Positions 41,273-49,027 of a stretch of DNA of 64,000 nucleotides are shown piece after piece. Where the stretch lies: the NCBI GenBank assembly GCA_017514235.1, contig JAFWKK010000038.1:124001-188000 (forward strand), in the 5' to 3' direction. The stretch comes from Kiritimatiellia bacterium (GTDB lineage Bacteria; Verrucomicrobiota; Kiritimatiellia; RFP12; UBA1067). Position 1 is the stretch's first letter. Each line of letters begins with the position of its first letter. A program made the translations under genes and the position numbers. The notes beneath the pieces were generated by a model. That model made no database searches. It saw only the letters and a program-made list of their open reading frames with translations, and was not told the DNA's origin.

Positions 41273-42302
41273 CTCTTTTTCCTTTCGAAACGATTTGTCC
41301 TTCGGGTGGTAGATCTTCGCGGCACATGCCGCAGGCGGACAGCACCTTGTCCGTCGTCTGGAAGTGCACCTTGCAGTGGTTCATGAGCCACGTCGGGCCA
41401 TGCTTGCGCACCATCTCCTCGGCCAGTTCGCGCACACGCGGATCCGAGGAGCCGGCGGGGACGCGCCCGGACGGTTCGCCGTCCGCCGGCGGCGGACCGA
41501 ACACCTCGGCCGTCATGTCGGAGATGGCGCGGAGAAACAGTTCGCGGGCGATCACCGAAGCCGCCGCGACTGCGATGTCGCTTTCTGCCCTGTGGTGTTG
41601 TTCTACGGTCGCCGCGCGTCCGCGCGGCTTCAGTGCGCGGCGTATCGTGTCCTCGGTCGGCGCGAACTGGTCAACGACTATGCGGCCGCAGCCGGGACGC
41701 TTCTCAAGCAGTTCCTCGATGGCCGTGCCGTGCGCCCAGGCGAGCATGCGGTTTATGTTGCGCATCTTCGCATAGAGCCTGTTATAGGCCGCGGGGCCGA
41801 GCTTCACGGTCGCGTAGCCCGTCTGACCAAGCAAATGCCGAAGCGCGGCGCCTGCCGCAAGCACCGCCTTGTCGGACATCTGCTTGCAGTCCCTGACGCC
41901 AAGCTTCGCCATCTCGTCAGACAGGCGCTCGTCGGTGAATGCGCAGCACACGACAAGCGGTCCGAAGTAGTCGCCCTTGCCCGACTCGTCGCTGCCGGCG
42001 TGCGGGGCGACGCTCTCAGGGTTCAGCACATTCTCGTAGCCTAGAGACGCGCCGCCGAGAACCATCGGCTCCAGCTGAAAGAGCACGAAATCCTCCGCCT
42101 TGGACCCCTGCACGCAGAGCTTGCGCAGGCCGTGCTTCTCCTTCGCGTATAGCGTAGCATTGAAGCCGTCGCCTTCGATGGACCAGAGCGAATAAGGCAC
42201 CTCGCGCCGCCGGTAGTTGCCGTTCACCATCAAGCCCAGCAGAATCTCCTGCTGGTCATTCGTCAGCTCGTAGGTGAAGCACGTTTTCTTCGGCGGTTCC
42301 AT
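41259..42302 (-). CDS. rnhC: Ribonuclease HIII
   Basis: A 347-residue type 2 RNase H that removes RNA from RNA/DNA hybrids. An N-terminal TBP-like domain (about 1-100) is typical of RNase HIII and absent in RNase HII. The catalytic start GSDESGKGDYFGPLVV supplies the first acidic residues, with further acids in DQFAPTE and the AESDIAVAAASVIAR region. A Cys-rich tail CGMCREDLP is an extra. The ATG at 42302 lies 7 nt after TGGTATAAT; the frame open to 42680 is rejected. It leads the exbB-exbD-tonB genes, an odd pairing. Confidence 0.93.
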   Translation of the reverse strand: MEPPKKTCFTYELTNDQQEILLGLMVNGNYRRREVPYSLWSIEGDGFNATLYAKEKHGLRKLCVQGSKAEDFVLFQLEPMVLGGASLGYENVLNPESVAPHAGSDESGKGDYFGPLVVCCAFTDERLSDEMAKLGVRDCKQMSDKAVLAAGAALRHLLGQTGYATVKLGPAAYNRLYAKMRNINRMLAWAHGTAIEELLEKRPGCGRIVVDQFAPTEDTIRRALKPRGRAATVEQHHRAESDIAVAAASVIARELFLRAISDMTAEVFGPPPADGEPSGRVPAGSSDPRVRELAEEMVRKHGPTWLMNHCKVHFQTTDKVLSACGMCREDLPPEGQIVSKGKRDADR

Positions 42303-42309
42303 AACGCAT

Positions 42310-42318
42310 ATTATACCA
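42310..42318 (-). promoter_or_regulatory. Extended -10 promoter of rnhC (leaderless)
   Basis: TGGTATAAT on the minus strand, ending 7 nt before the rnhC ATG. It would also supply exbB, exbD and tonB. Confidence 0.65.
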
Positions 42319-42383
42319 AAGTTTGCCAGCAGGCGGCGACGCGGCAGCAGGACTTCCGGCGTTTGACCGGGCGGCGGCAGATG

Positions 42384-42392
42384 TGCTATCAT
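42384..42392 (+). promoter_or_regulatory. Extended -10 promoter of the SNF2 gene (leaderless)
   Basis: TGCTATCAT, one base from the TGCTATAAT form seen elsewhere, ends 6 nt before the ATG at 42399. It is divergent from the rnhC promoter. Confidence 0.5.
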
Positions 42393-42398
42393 AACGGC

Positions 42399-44930
42399 AT
42401 GGTAAAGAGCGGAATCACAAACGATGAGATCATCGGCTGGGGCGGGCAGGAAGTGTTCAACCAGGCGCTCACCCTCTGCAATTCCGGCGATGTGCGGGAT
42501 GTCCGCTACGACGATGACACGCTCGTAATCTCGGGACGCATAGAGCAGCCTGACGGATGGGAGATGCCGGTCAGCCTCAAGCTCACTGCAGGAGGCTGCA
42601 TCGAGTCGCGCTGCCCATGCGCCATCAACCAGCGGTACGGACGGATATGCCCGCACGTCGTTGCGCTCGGCATCGCGCAAATGATAACCGAGATGGAAGA
42701 CGAGGAGATGGAGAATCCCGCCGCCGCGATTGACGACGACGCGACGGAGGACGACTCCAGCGATGAGACTTCCTTCATCGAAGTTCCTGCCGTTCCCGCC
42801 TTTTCCGCGCTCGTCTCAGGCTCGCGGGCCTCGCTTTCAATCGAGATTGACGCGCACTATGGCGAAATCGACTTCCCGGCCTGCTCGATCCAGTCGGAGC
42901 ACACGGTCTTCCTCCCCGACCCGGACGACGACCTCGTGCGACGCGTACGCTCCCTTCCCGCCGAGCAGGCTGCCATACGCGCAGTGAAGGCGTGGGGATT
43001 CGAGCCTGGCTACAAGGAAGGCGACATGCGGCTCTATATCACCGACTCGCACAAGCTGCTGTCGTTCCTCGGCACGGGACTCCCCGCGCTGCGCCGCAAG
43101 GGCTGGTTCGTGGAACTCTCGCAACGGCTGTCCGACTTGACCGACGAGATGCAGTCCGTCGTGCCCGTAGTCGAAGTCCGCGACGCGCCGAACGGCGACT
43201 TCGACGTCAGCATCTCGTTCGATGCCGGACGCTTCGACGTCTCCCCGGCGGAAATACAGGCGGCCGTAAACCGCGGCGACGGATACGTCCTGAAGGACGG
43301 GAAGGTTGCGCTTTTCGACATCGCCGCGCTAGAGGCTGTCTCCGACGTCTTCCGCGACTGCGCGACGAGCCAGAACGGCGCCGCCGCAGGAAGCTTCCGC
43401 GTAAGAGGCGTATACGCCCCTTACGTAAAGGCGTCGCTCGACGGCCTCGGCGACTGCATCGACCTGACCGACGGGGCGGCGCCACACTGGCGCGACACCG
43501 CAACGGCGCGCAACGAGCGCAACGAGAACGCACGCTTCGAGCCCATCGCCCTCGGACGGCTGGAAACGGTTCTGCGCCCATACCAGAAGCAGGGCGTCTA
43601 CTGGCTCAGGTTCCTGGAAGAAGCCGGGCTCTCCGGGCTTCTTGCAGACGAGATGGGCCTCGGCAAAACGCTCCAGACGCTAACGTGGCTCTCGCTCCCG
43701 CGCACCGGAGGAGCACCAAAGGCGCCGGCCCTCATCGTGTGCCCGACGTCCCTCGTGCGCAACTGGCAGGCCGAATCGGAGAAGTTCACACCGTGGCTGA
43801 AGACACTGGTCGTCTCAGGCCCCGATCGCGCCGTCTCGTTCGCGCAGATCCCATCCGCGGACATCGTCGTTACGTCTTACGCGCTTCTGCAGCGCGACAT
43901 CGAGGCCGCCTACCTAGGGATCCCCTTCTCTGTCGTCGTGCTGGACGAGGCCCAGCACATCAAGAACCGCGATACGAAGAACGCGAAGGCGGTGAAGATG
44001 CTGGACGCGCGCCGGCGCCTCGTCCTCACCGGCACGCCGGTCGAAAACTCCGTCGCCGACGTCTGGTCGATCTTCGACTTCCTCTCGCCGGACTACCTCG
44101 GCGACTATACGACATTCAAGGCCGCGTTCGAAGACCCGATCCGCGACGGTGCGGACGGAGCCGACGACGCGCTCGCGCGGCTGAAGCGCAAGCTCCATCC
44201 GTTCATACTGCGTCGCCTGAAGAAGACGGTCGCGAAGGACCTCCCCGACAAAATCGTGAAGGTGTCGTACTGCCCGATGTCCGACGAGGCCCAGCGCGAA
44301 TACTCGGAGGCATTGGCGAAGACACGCGCACAGGCTGGCGGCGTCATACGTGCGAAGGGATTCGCAAAATCGAAATTCGAGCTGCTGGCAATGCTTATGA
44401 AGCTCCGGCAGATCGCATCGCGCGCGAAGGTGGAGCCATTCATGGAGCAGCTTCTCTCTGCGATTGCCGGCGGGCATAAGATACTCGTGTTCTCGCAGTT
44501 CGTCACGATGCTGAAAACGCTCTCCGAACGGCTCCGCGACGAAGGCGTGAGGTTCTGCTACCTCGACGGATCCACGAAAGACAGGCTTGGCGAATGCAAC
44601 CGCTTCAACCGAACGCCCGAAATCCCGGTGTTCCTGATTTCGCTGATGGCCGGCGGCACGGGACTGAACCTGACGGGAGCGGACATGGTGATGCACTATG
44701 ACCCGTGGTGGAACCCGGCCGTCGAGGACCAGGCCACGGACCGCGCGCACCGCATCGGGCAAAAGAAGACCGTGTACGTGATGAAGATGATCGCCGCCGG
44801 CAGCATCGAGGAGAAGGTGCTGGCGCTCCAGCGCAGGAAACAGGCGGTCATCGCAGCGACAGTCTCCACGACCGACGCGGCCGTGATGGAGTCGCTCACC
44901 GCCGCTGACCTGAACGAGCTTCTTTCGTAA
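42399..44930 (+). CDS. SWIM zinc-finger SNF2-family helicase
   Basis: An 843-residue SWI2/SNF2 ATPase. A SWIM zinc finger near residues 65-85 (SRCPC with GRICPHVVAL) is followed by an acidic linker (about 105-125) and the bacterial SNF2 N-terminal region. The helicase core follows, with DEMGLGKTLQT (Walker A), LDEAQHIKN (motif II), TGTPVENS (motif III) and QATDRAHRIGQ (motif VI). It probably remodels protein-DNA complexes in transcription or repair. The ATG at 42399 is preferred to in-frame TTG and ATG codons upstream because the -10 box lies just before it. The 3' end converges on the FAD oxidoreductase gene with 17 nt between. Confidence 0.92.
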   Translation: MVKSGITNDEIIGWGGQEVFNQALTLCNSGDVRDVRYDDDTLVISGRIEQPDGWEMPVSLKLTAGGCIESRCPCAINQRYGRICPHVVALGIAQMITEMEDEEMENPAAAIDDDATEDDSSDETSFIEVPAVPAFSALVSGSRASLSIEIDAHYGEIDFPACSIQSEHTVFLPDPDDDLVRRVRSLPAEQAAIRAVKAWGFEPGYKEGDMRLYITDSHKLLSFLGTGLPALRRKGWFVELSQRLSDLTDEMQSVVPVVEVRDAPNGDFDVSISFDAGRFDVSPAEIQAAVNRGDGYVLKDGKVALFDIAALEAVSDVFRDCATSQNGAAAGSFRVRGVYAPYVKASLDGLGDCIDLTDGAAPHWRDTATARNERNENARFEPIALGRLETVLRPYQKQGVYWLRFLEEAGLSGLLADEMGLGKTLQTLTWLSLPRTGGAPKAPALIVCPTSLVRNWQAESEKFTPWLKTLVVSGPDRAVSFAQIPSADIVVTSYALLQRDIEAAYLGIPFSVVVLDEAQHIKNRDTKNAKAVKMLDARRRLVLTGTPVENSVADVWSIFDFLSPDYLGDYTTFKAAFEDPIRDGADGADDALARLKRKLHPFILRRLKKTVAKDLPDKIVKVSYCPMSDEAQREYSEALAKTRAQAGGVIRAKGFAKSKFELLAMLMKLRQIASRAKVEPFMEQLLSAIAGGHKILVFSQFVTMLKTLSERLRDEGVRFCYLDGSTKDRLGECNRFNRTPEIPVFLISLMAGGTGLNLTGADMVMHYDPWWNPAVEDQATDRAHRIGQKKTVYVMKMIAAGSIEEKVLALQRRKQAVIAATVSTTDAAVMESLTAADLNELLS

Positions 44931-44947
44931 GCCCTTGGCAGGCGGCT

Positions 44948-46363
44948 TCAGCCGAGGAATACCCCATCCGCAGCAAGACGGCGGCGGAGATCGGCGACTG
45001 GCAGGTTGCGCGGCGTCACTCCGCGTGCTGCCGCAAGCGCGGCGGCCGTACCGGCTGCCTGACCAGTCACGAAGCACGGGCAGATGAGACGGAACGTGTC
45101 GATCGTGTCCGGCGCACCAATGCACCGCCCGGCAGCCAACACGTTGTCGCCACGTCTTGGAACCAGCACTCCGTATGGAATCGGCATGGCGACGTGGGGA
45201 CCATCGTTGCCGAACCAGCCGATCACGCTGTCTTTCGCGGCGCCTGCTGCAGCAGCCGCGCGGTCAAAGATGACTTCCGACTCCAAGAGACGCGTCGCGC
45301 GCGGACCGATCTGAGAACACGTGTTGACTATGAACGTCTTCTCCCACCCCGGAGTGCCGCGCATGATCTCAACGTGCTTCCACCATCTGCGACGGTGCTC
45401 CACCTCCGCACGCGACAAGTCGCGCACGGAAAGCCCATCGCCCTTAGGGCCCAGCGCTCCACCCCACCACGTCGCCGGATTGCCCTCGTTCGAGCGGACG
45501 GGCCAGCGCCCGGGAATCGGGTCGTCGGCTTGCTTCGGCGGCTTCTCCTTCGCCGTCACTTTGTCAATGTTGCCAAGCCTCACGGTGAAGCCGATGCCGT
45601 GCGTGATCTGACGGTAGCCGCACCCGGCGGCGAAGAAGACGTCTCCGTCGCCAGTGCAGTCCACGACCTGGCTGGCGAGGACTGCCTGGAAGCCTTGCTT
45701 GGACGAGAACACGACCCCGCGCACGGCATCGCCTTCCTGCACGACGTCTATGCCGCTCGCGTGGAAGAACGTCTCGACTCCCGCCTCGGCGCACATGGAA
45801 TCCATCAGGTACTTCGCCGCCTCCGGATCAACCGTTGGCTGCCAGTGACGGTTTTCCGGCACCGGTCCCGTAGAGGCATACGGGCCCATCTTCTGCGCAC
45901 GCGTCATGAACTCCTCGCAGATGCCGCGCGTGACGAGCCTGTACTTGCCGTCCTCGCGCACCGAGCTACACAGCATGATAAGAACCATGCCGTTGGTGAA
46001 GAGTCCGCCGAGCGAACCGCTCTTCTCGATAAGGACGGTCTTCGCCCCGGCGCGAGCTGACGCGACCGCCGCCGCGAAACCGGCAGGCCCACCGCCGACC
46101 ACAGCCACGTCGGCACGGTGGAACACCGGCACTTCACGGGCCGGCATCACGATCTTGCCGTTCTCGATCCGGCAGCTCGGGCCGTCCTCGATCGTGTGCG
46201 GGATCGGGAATATCCGCTGACCGAACCATACGTTCCGAGGGTCGCCCACCGATCCCTCCGGCAGGCTTTTCGCAGTGTCAACCCACTCGTCGCCCAGTGC
46301 CGCGCCGGCGCCCAGCGAAGCCGCGCCCAGCCCGAAGCGTTTCAGAAAATCGCGTCTGTCCAT
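44948..46363 (-). CDS. Tat-exported FAD-dependent oxidoreductase
   Basis: A 471-residue protein with a perfect twin-arginine signal (MDRRDFLKRFGLGAASLGAG), so it is exported folded. The FAD Rossmann motif VAVVGGGPAGFAAAVASARAG is near residue 87, and the C-terminal FAD region is RRGDNVLAAGRCIGAPDT. It belongs to the FAD_oxidored (PF12831-type) family common in PVC and Bacteroidetes bacteria, whose substrates are mostly unknown. A good ribosome binding site (GGGAGGA) precedes the ATG. It is monocistronic with its own TGGTATATT promoter. Confidence 0.88.
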   Translation of the reverse strand: MDRRDFLKRFGLGAASLGAGAALGDEWVDTAKSLPEGSVGDPRNVWFGQRIFPIPHTIEDGPSCRIENGKIVMPAREVPVFHRADVAVVGGGPAGFAAAVASARAGAKTVLIEKSGSLGGLFTNGMVLIMLCSSVREDGKYRLVTRGICEEFMTRAQKMGPYASTGPVPENRHWQPTVDPEAAKYLMDSMCAEAGVETFFHASGIDVVQEGDAVRGVVFSSKQGFQAVLASQVVDCTGDGDVFFAAGCGYRQITHGIGFTVRLGNIDKVTAKEKPPKQADDPIPGRWPVRSNEGNPATWWGGALGPKGDGLSVRDLSRAEVEHRRRWWKHVEIMRGTPGWEKTFIVNTCSQIGPRATRLLESEVIFDRAAAAAGAAKDSVIGWFGNDGPHVAMPIPYGVLVPRRGDNVLAAGRCIGAPDTIDTFRLICPCFVTGQAAGTAAALAAARGVTPRNLPVADLRRRLAADGVFLG

Positions 46364-46395
46364 GCATATTCCTCCCTAGCTTTACCGATGTAGGC

Positions 46396-46404
46396 AATAT
46401 ACCA
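46396..46404 (-). promoter_or_regulatory. Extended -10 promoter
   Basis: TGGTATATT on the minus strand, about 33 nt before the ATG at 46363, leaving a short leader with GGGAGGA. Confidence 0.5.
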
Positions 46405-46445
46405 AAAAAGAAAATGCCGTTCAAGCGCCCAAGCGGCACTATCGG

Positions 46446-46478
46446 TTTTGGTCATGGGGCATCTTTTGGTCATGGGGC
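46446..46478. repeat. Two-copy 15-bp direct repeat in a 370-bp intergenic region
   Basis: TTTTGGTCATGGGGC occurs at 46446-46460 and 46464-46478 (18-bp period). Just downstream (about 46509-46565) two rougher copies of a CCCTCT...GGGGAA block follow. The whole region 46405-46771 has no recognisable gene or RNA; weak frames here lack ribosome binding sites and homology. It is the only sizeable empty gap in the window and may be the remnant of a lost gene. Confidence 0.6.
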
Positions 46479-46771
46479 GCAATGAAATGTGGCCTGTTCG
46501 TTCTTACAAGGAATGTCGCCCTCTTTCACAGGGGAAATCACCCCCTCTCCGCAAGGGGAATCGCACCCTACATCATCATGTCGAACCCACACACGCACTT
46601 GAGGCATTCATCCCTCCATCTCGGCTTGTGTTCGGCTTCATCATCATTGACAGGCTCTTGACAAGTCCATCCCCGTGCTTTGCATGATCTGCGTCAGCCA
46701 GTTTTTCGACAATTTCGCGCCCAACGCAATATGCCTAGGACATTCCAAAACTACCTGCGGATGGCGGCTTA

Positions 46772-46780
46772 TGCTATAAT
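46772..46780 (+). promoter_or_regulatory. Extended -10 promoter of the CPBP protease gene (leaderless)
   Basis: TGCTATAAT ends 7 nt before the ATG at 46788. No -35 box is evident. Confidence 0.65.
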
Positions 46781-46787
46781 ATTCAGC

Positions 46788-47291
46788 ATGAACGGGAAAC
46801 TAAAGACAACCCTCCGGGCTTGGCCGATAATTGCAGGCATGACAATCGGCATATGCTTTCTTACACAGTCCGTCGCAAAGCTTTTCGGCGTAGACCTACC
46901 GGACCAGCAGAACATCGACATCGTGCGCCAGTGGCTTCAGCATGCATTCGACTCCGCTAAAAACTTCGTAACCTGCACGTTCCTTCTCACGCAGGTACTC
47001 ATACTGCTGCCAGTGATAGAAGAGGCCATCTTCAGGGGCCTGCTGTGGAAACTGCCGTCACGACCGCTAGGGAGGAGATTGAGCATTGCGCTTTCGGTTC
47101 TTTCCTCCGCGCTGTTTTCCGCCGCGCACTACATCATGCAGCCGTTCCCCGACGCGGCATTCCTAGCACTGTTCTTCTTCGGTCTTGCGCAATGCTGGCT
47201 CTACGCCAAGACGGACCGAATCTGGTGTCCGATGCTAAACCACTTCCTTTTCAACCTGACGAACCTAATTCTGCTCGTCATTCCGATCTGA
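46788..47291 (+). CDS. CPBP family intramembrane metalloprotease
   Basis: A 167-residue membrane protein with about five hydrophobic segments. The family motifs are present: the glutamate motif in IEEAIFRGLLW (EExxxR), FSAAH, and HFLFNLTN as the second His/Asn motif. CPBP/Abi proteases cut or modify membrane or prenylated proteins in several bacterial contexts; no substrate is suggested here. The ATG at 46788 was chosen because the -10 box lies just upstream, so the frame open to 46680 cannot be expressed from it. It converges on the acyl-CoA ligase gene with 18 nt between. Confidence 0.85.
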   Translation: MNGKLKTTLRAWPIIAGMTIGICFLTQSVAKLFGVDLPDQQNIDIVRQWLQHAFDSAKNFVTCTFLLTQVLILLPVIEEAIFRGLLWKLPSRPLGRRLSIALSVLSSALFSAAHYIMQPFPDAAFLALFFFGLAQCWLYAKTDRIWCPMLNHFLFNLTNLILLVIPI

Positions 47292-47309
47292 CCGGCGGCA
47301 AAGAAGAGC

Positions 47310-48989
47310 CTATTCGTTCAGCGCACCCTTGTAGGCTACGCGACGAACCTTGCCGATGGACGTGCGCTGAAGCGGCTCGTGCGAAACGACAACCTTGCGA
47401 ACACGCTTGTAGTCCGCCAGCTCCGCGCACTTCTCCTGCGCGCGCTTGACGGCAATCTTCTCCATCGTCTCCCAGTCGGGAAGCTCGCCATCGTTCTGCT
47501 CGCGGAACCAGTCCTCGTTCGGATAGATGATGGCGCCGACCTTCTCGCCGGGATCGTCGCCGTGGGTGTAGCCTATAACCACCACGTCCTGCACGCTCGG
47601 CTCCTTGGCGATCATGATCTCAACCTCTTCAGGGTAGATGTTCTTGCCCTCGCGGTTGACGATCAGCGCCTTCTTGCGTCCGCGTATCGTGATGAAGCCG
47701 TCTTCGTCCATGGACGCCAAGTCACCCGTCCTGAACCACAGTCCGCCTTTACCGTCGTCGTCGAACGATTCGGCGGTCGCCTCCGGATTGTGATAGTAGC
47801 CCTGCATGATGATCGGTCCCTTGACCTGTATCTCGCCGACGCCCGCCTCGTTCCTGTCCGCAAGGCGAACCTCAATTCCACAGATGGCAGGACCGATGGT
47901 GCCTGTTTTGATGACTTCCGGCGGACATACGGAGACTATCGGCGAACACTCGGTAAGGCCATAGCCCTCAAGGAAGCGGACGTGTATGCGCTTGAAGCTG
48001 TCCATCACGTGGCGCGGACACGGCGCACCGCCGGTTATGAAGAACCTGAGACGACCGCCAAGCTTCAGCTTCACCATGTGCATGACAGGGCCACGCAAGC
48101 CGATCTTCATAAGGAATCGCGCGACCTTAGACTTCGCAAGAGCCGCCTCAATCTTGTCGTGCAGCTTCTCGGCCAGAAGCGGCACCGCGCAGATGACGGT
48201 GGGCTTGAGATCATGAATGTCCTGCCCGACCGTGCGCAGCGACTGGCAGAAGCTCATCGACGCGCCCTTCATGAACGACGCGACGAAATTCGCCGAGAAC
48301 GAGAACGCATGGAAAAGCGGAAGGACGACGAAGAACGAGTCCGAAGGCCCGACTGGCGCTCCGAACACCTCGTAGGCTCCTTCGAGGTCTGCTACAAAGT
48401 TTGAGTGGCGCAGCATTGCGCCCTTCGGGCGGCCTGTCGTGCCGGACGTGTAGATTATGGACGCTATGTCATCGGGTTTCGCGACATGGTCGTCATACCA
48501 GGAGCCGCCGCCGGCGACGCGAAGCGACTCGTAGCCGGCCACGTCTATACGCCCGTCGATCTTCTGTCCGGGGTTGATGACGCCGCCCACCACGACTACG
48601 CCGCGCAACACGGGCAGCCGCTTTGCAATCTCCATCACCATGCGCAGATGACGCGGATCGGTAGTCACCACGCGCACCTCGGCGTCCTTCAGTATATACG
48701 CCACCTCATCGTTGTGAAGCTTCGGATCGATCGGCACGACCGACGCGCCGGTACCGGCCTGGGCCAGATAGGACTCTATCCATTCGGGGCCGTTTCCAAG
48801 TATCAGCGCAGCATTCTCCTCGCCTGGCCTCAGTCCGAACCGGACACCGTAGCCCTCCGCGACCTCACGGACACCCTTAAGTGTCTCGCCGTAGGAGCGG
48901 ACGCGCCACGCGCCGTCAGCAAAGTAACGCATGGCTGCCGCGTCCGGACGGGCGGCGGCCTGCCTTTCGAGAAGTCCCCTTATCGTCAT
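47310..48989 (-). CDS. Long-chain-type acyl-CoA ligase / AMP-dependent synthetase
   Basis: A 559-residue adenylate-forming enzyme with IIYTSGTTGRPKGAM, EGYGLTECSP, FRTGDLASMDEDGF and GRKKALIVNREGKNIYPEEVE. The C-terminal catalytic Lys region is TSIGKVRR. It is probably involved in fatty acid activation for membrane lipids or turnover. GGAGGGTG precedes the ATG. It lies 38 nt after secDF in the same direction and near a PlsC-like acyltransferase gene, which fits lipid metabolism. Confidence 0.9.
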   Translation of the reverse strand: MTIRGLLERQAAARPDAAAMRYFADGAWRVRSYGETLKGVREVAEGYGVRFGLRPGEENAALILGNGPEWIESYLAQAGTGASVVPIDPKLHNDEVAYILKDAEVRVVTTDPRHLRMVMEIAKRLPVLRGVVVVGGVINPGQKIDGRIDVAGYESLRVAGGGSWYDDHVAKPDDIASIIYTSGTTGRPKGAMLRHSNFVADLEGAYEVFGAPVGPSDSFFVVLPLFHAFSFSANFVASFMKGASMSFCQSLRTVGQDIHDLKPTVICAVPLLAEKLHDKIEAALAKSKVARFLMKIGLRGPVMHMVKLKLGGRLRFFITGGAPCPRHVMDSFKRIHVRFLEGYGLTECSPIVSVCPPEVIKTGTIGPAICGIEVRLADRNEAGVGEIQVKGPIIMQGYYHNPEATAESFDDDGKGGLWFRTGDLASMDEDGFITIRGRKKALIVNREGKNIYPEEVEIMIAKEPSVQDVVVIGYTHGDDPGEKVGAIIYPNEDWFREQNDGELPDWETMEKIAVKRAQEKCAELADYKRVRKVVVSHEPLQRTSIGKVRRVAYKGALNE

Positions 48990-49027
48990 CGCAACACCCT
49001 CCGATGCAGTGGATGACTAGGGTGGTG

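Noticed and set aside
44931-44947. Small CGGC-TTCA-GCCG palindrome near the SNF2/FAD gene junction as terminator
   Set aside because: The stem is only 4 bp, overlaps coding sequence and has no U tract on either strand.
46680-46787. Longer CPBP protease start
   Set aside because: The extension has no family similarity and contains the -10 box that directly precedes the ATG at 46788.
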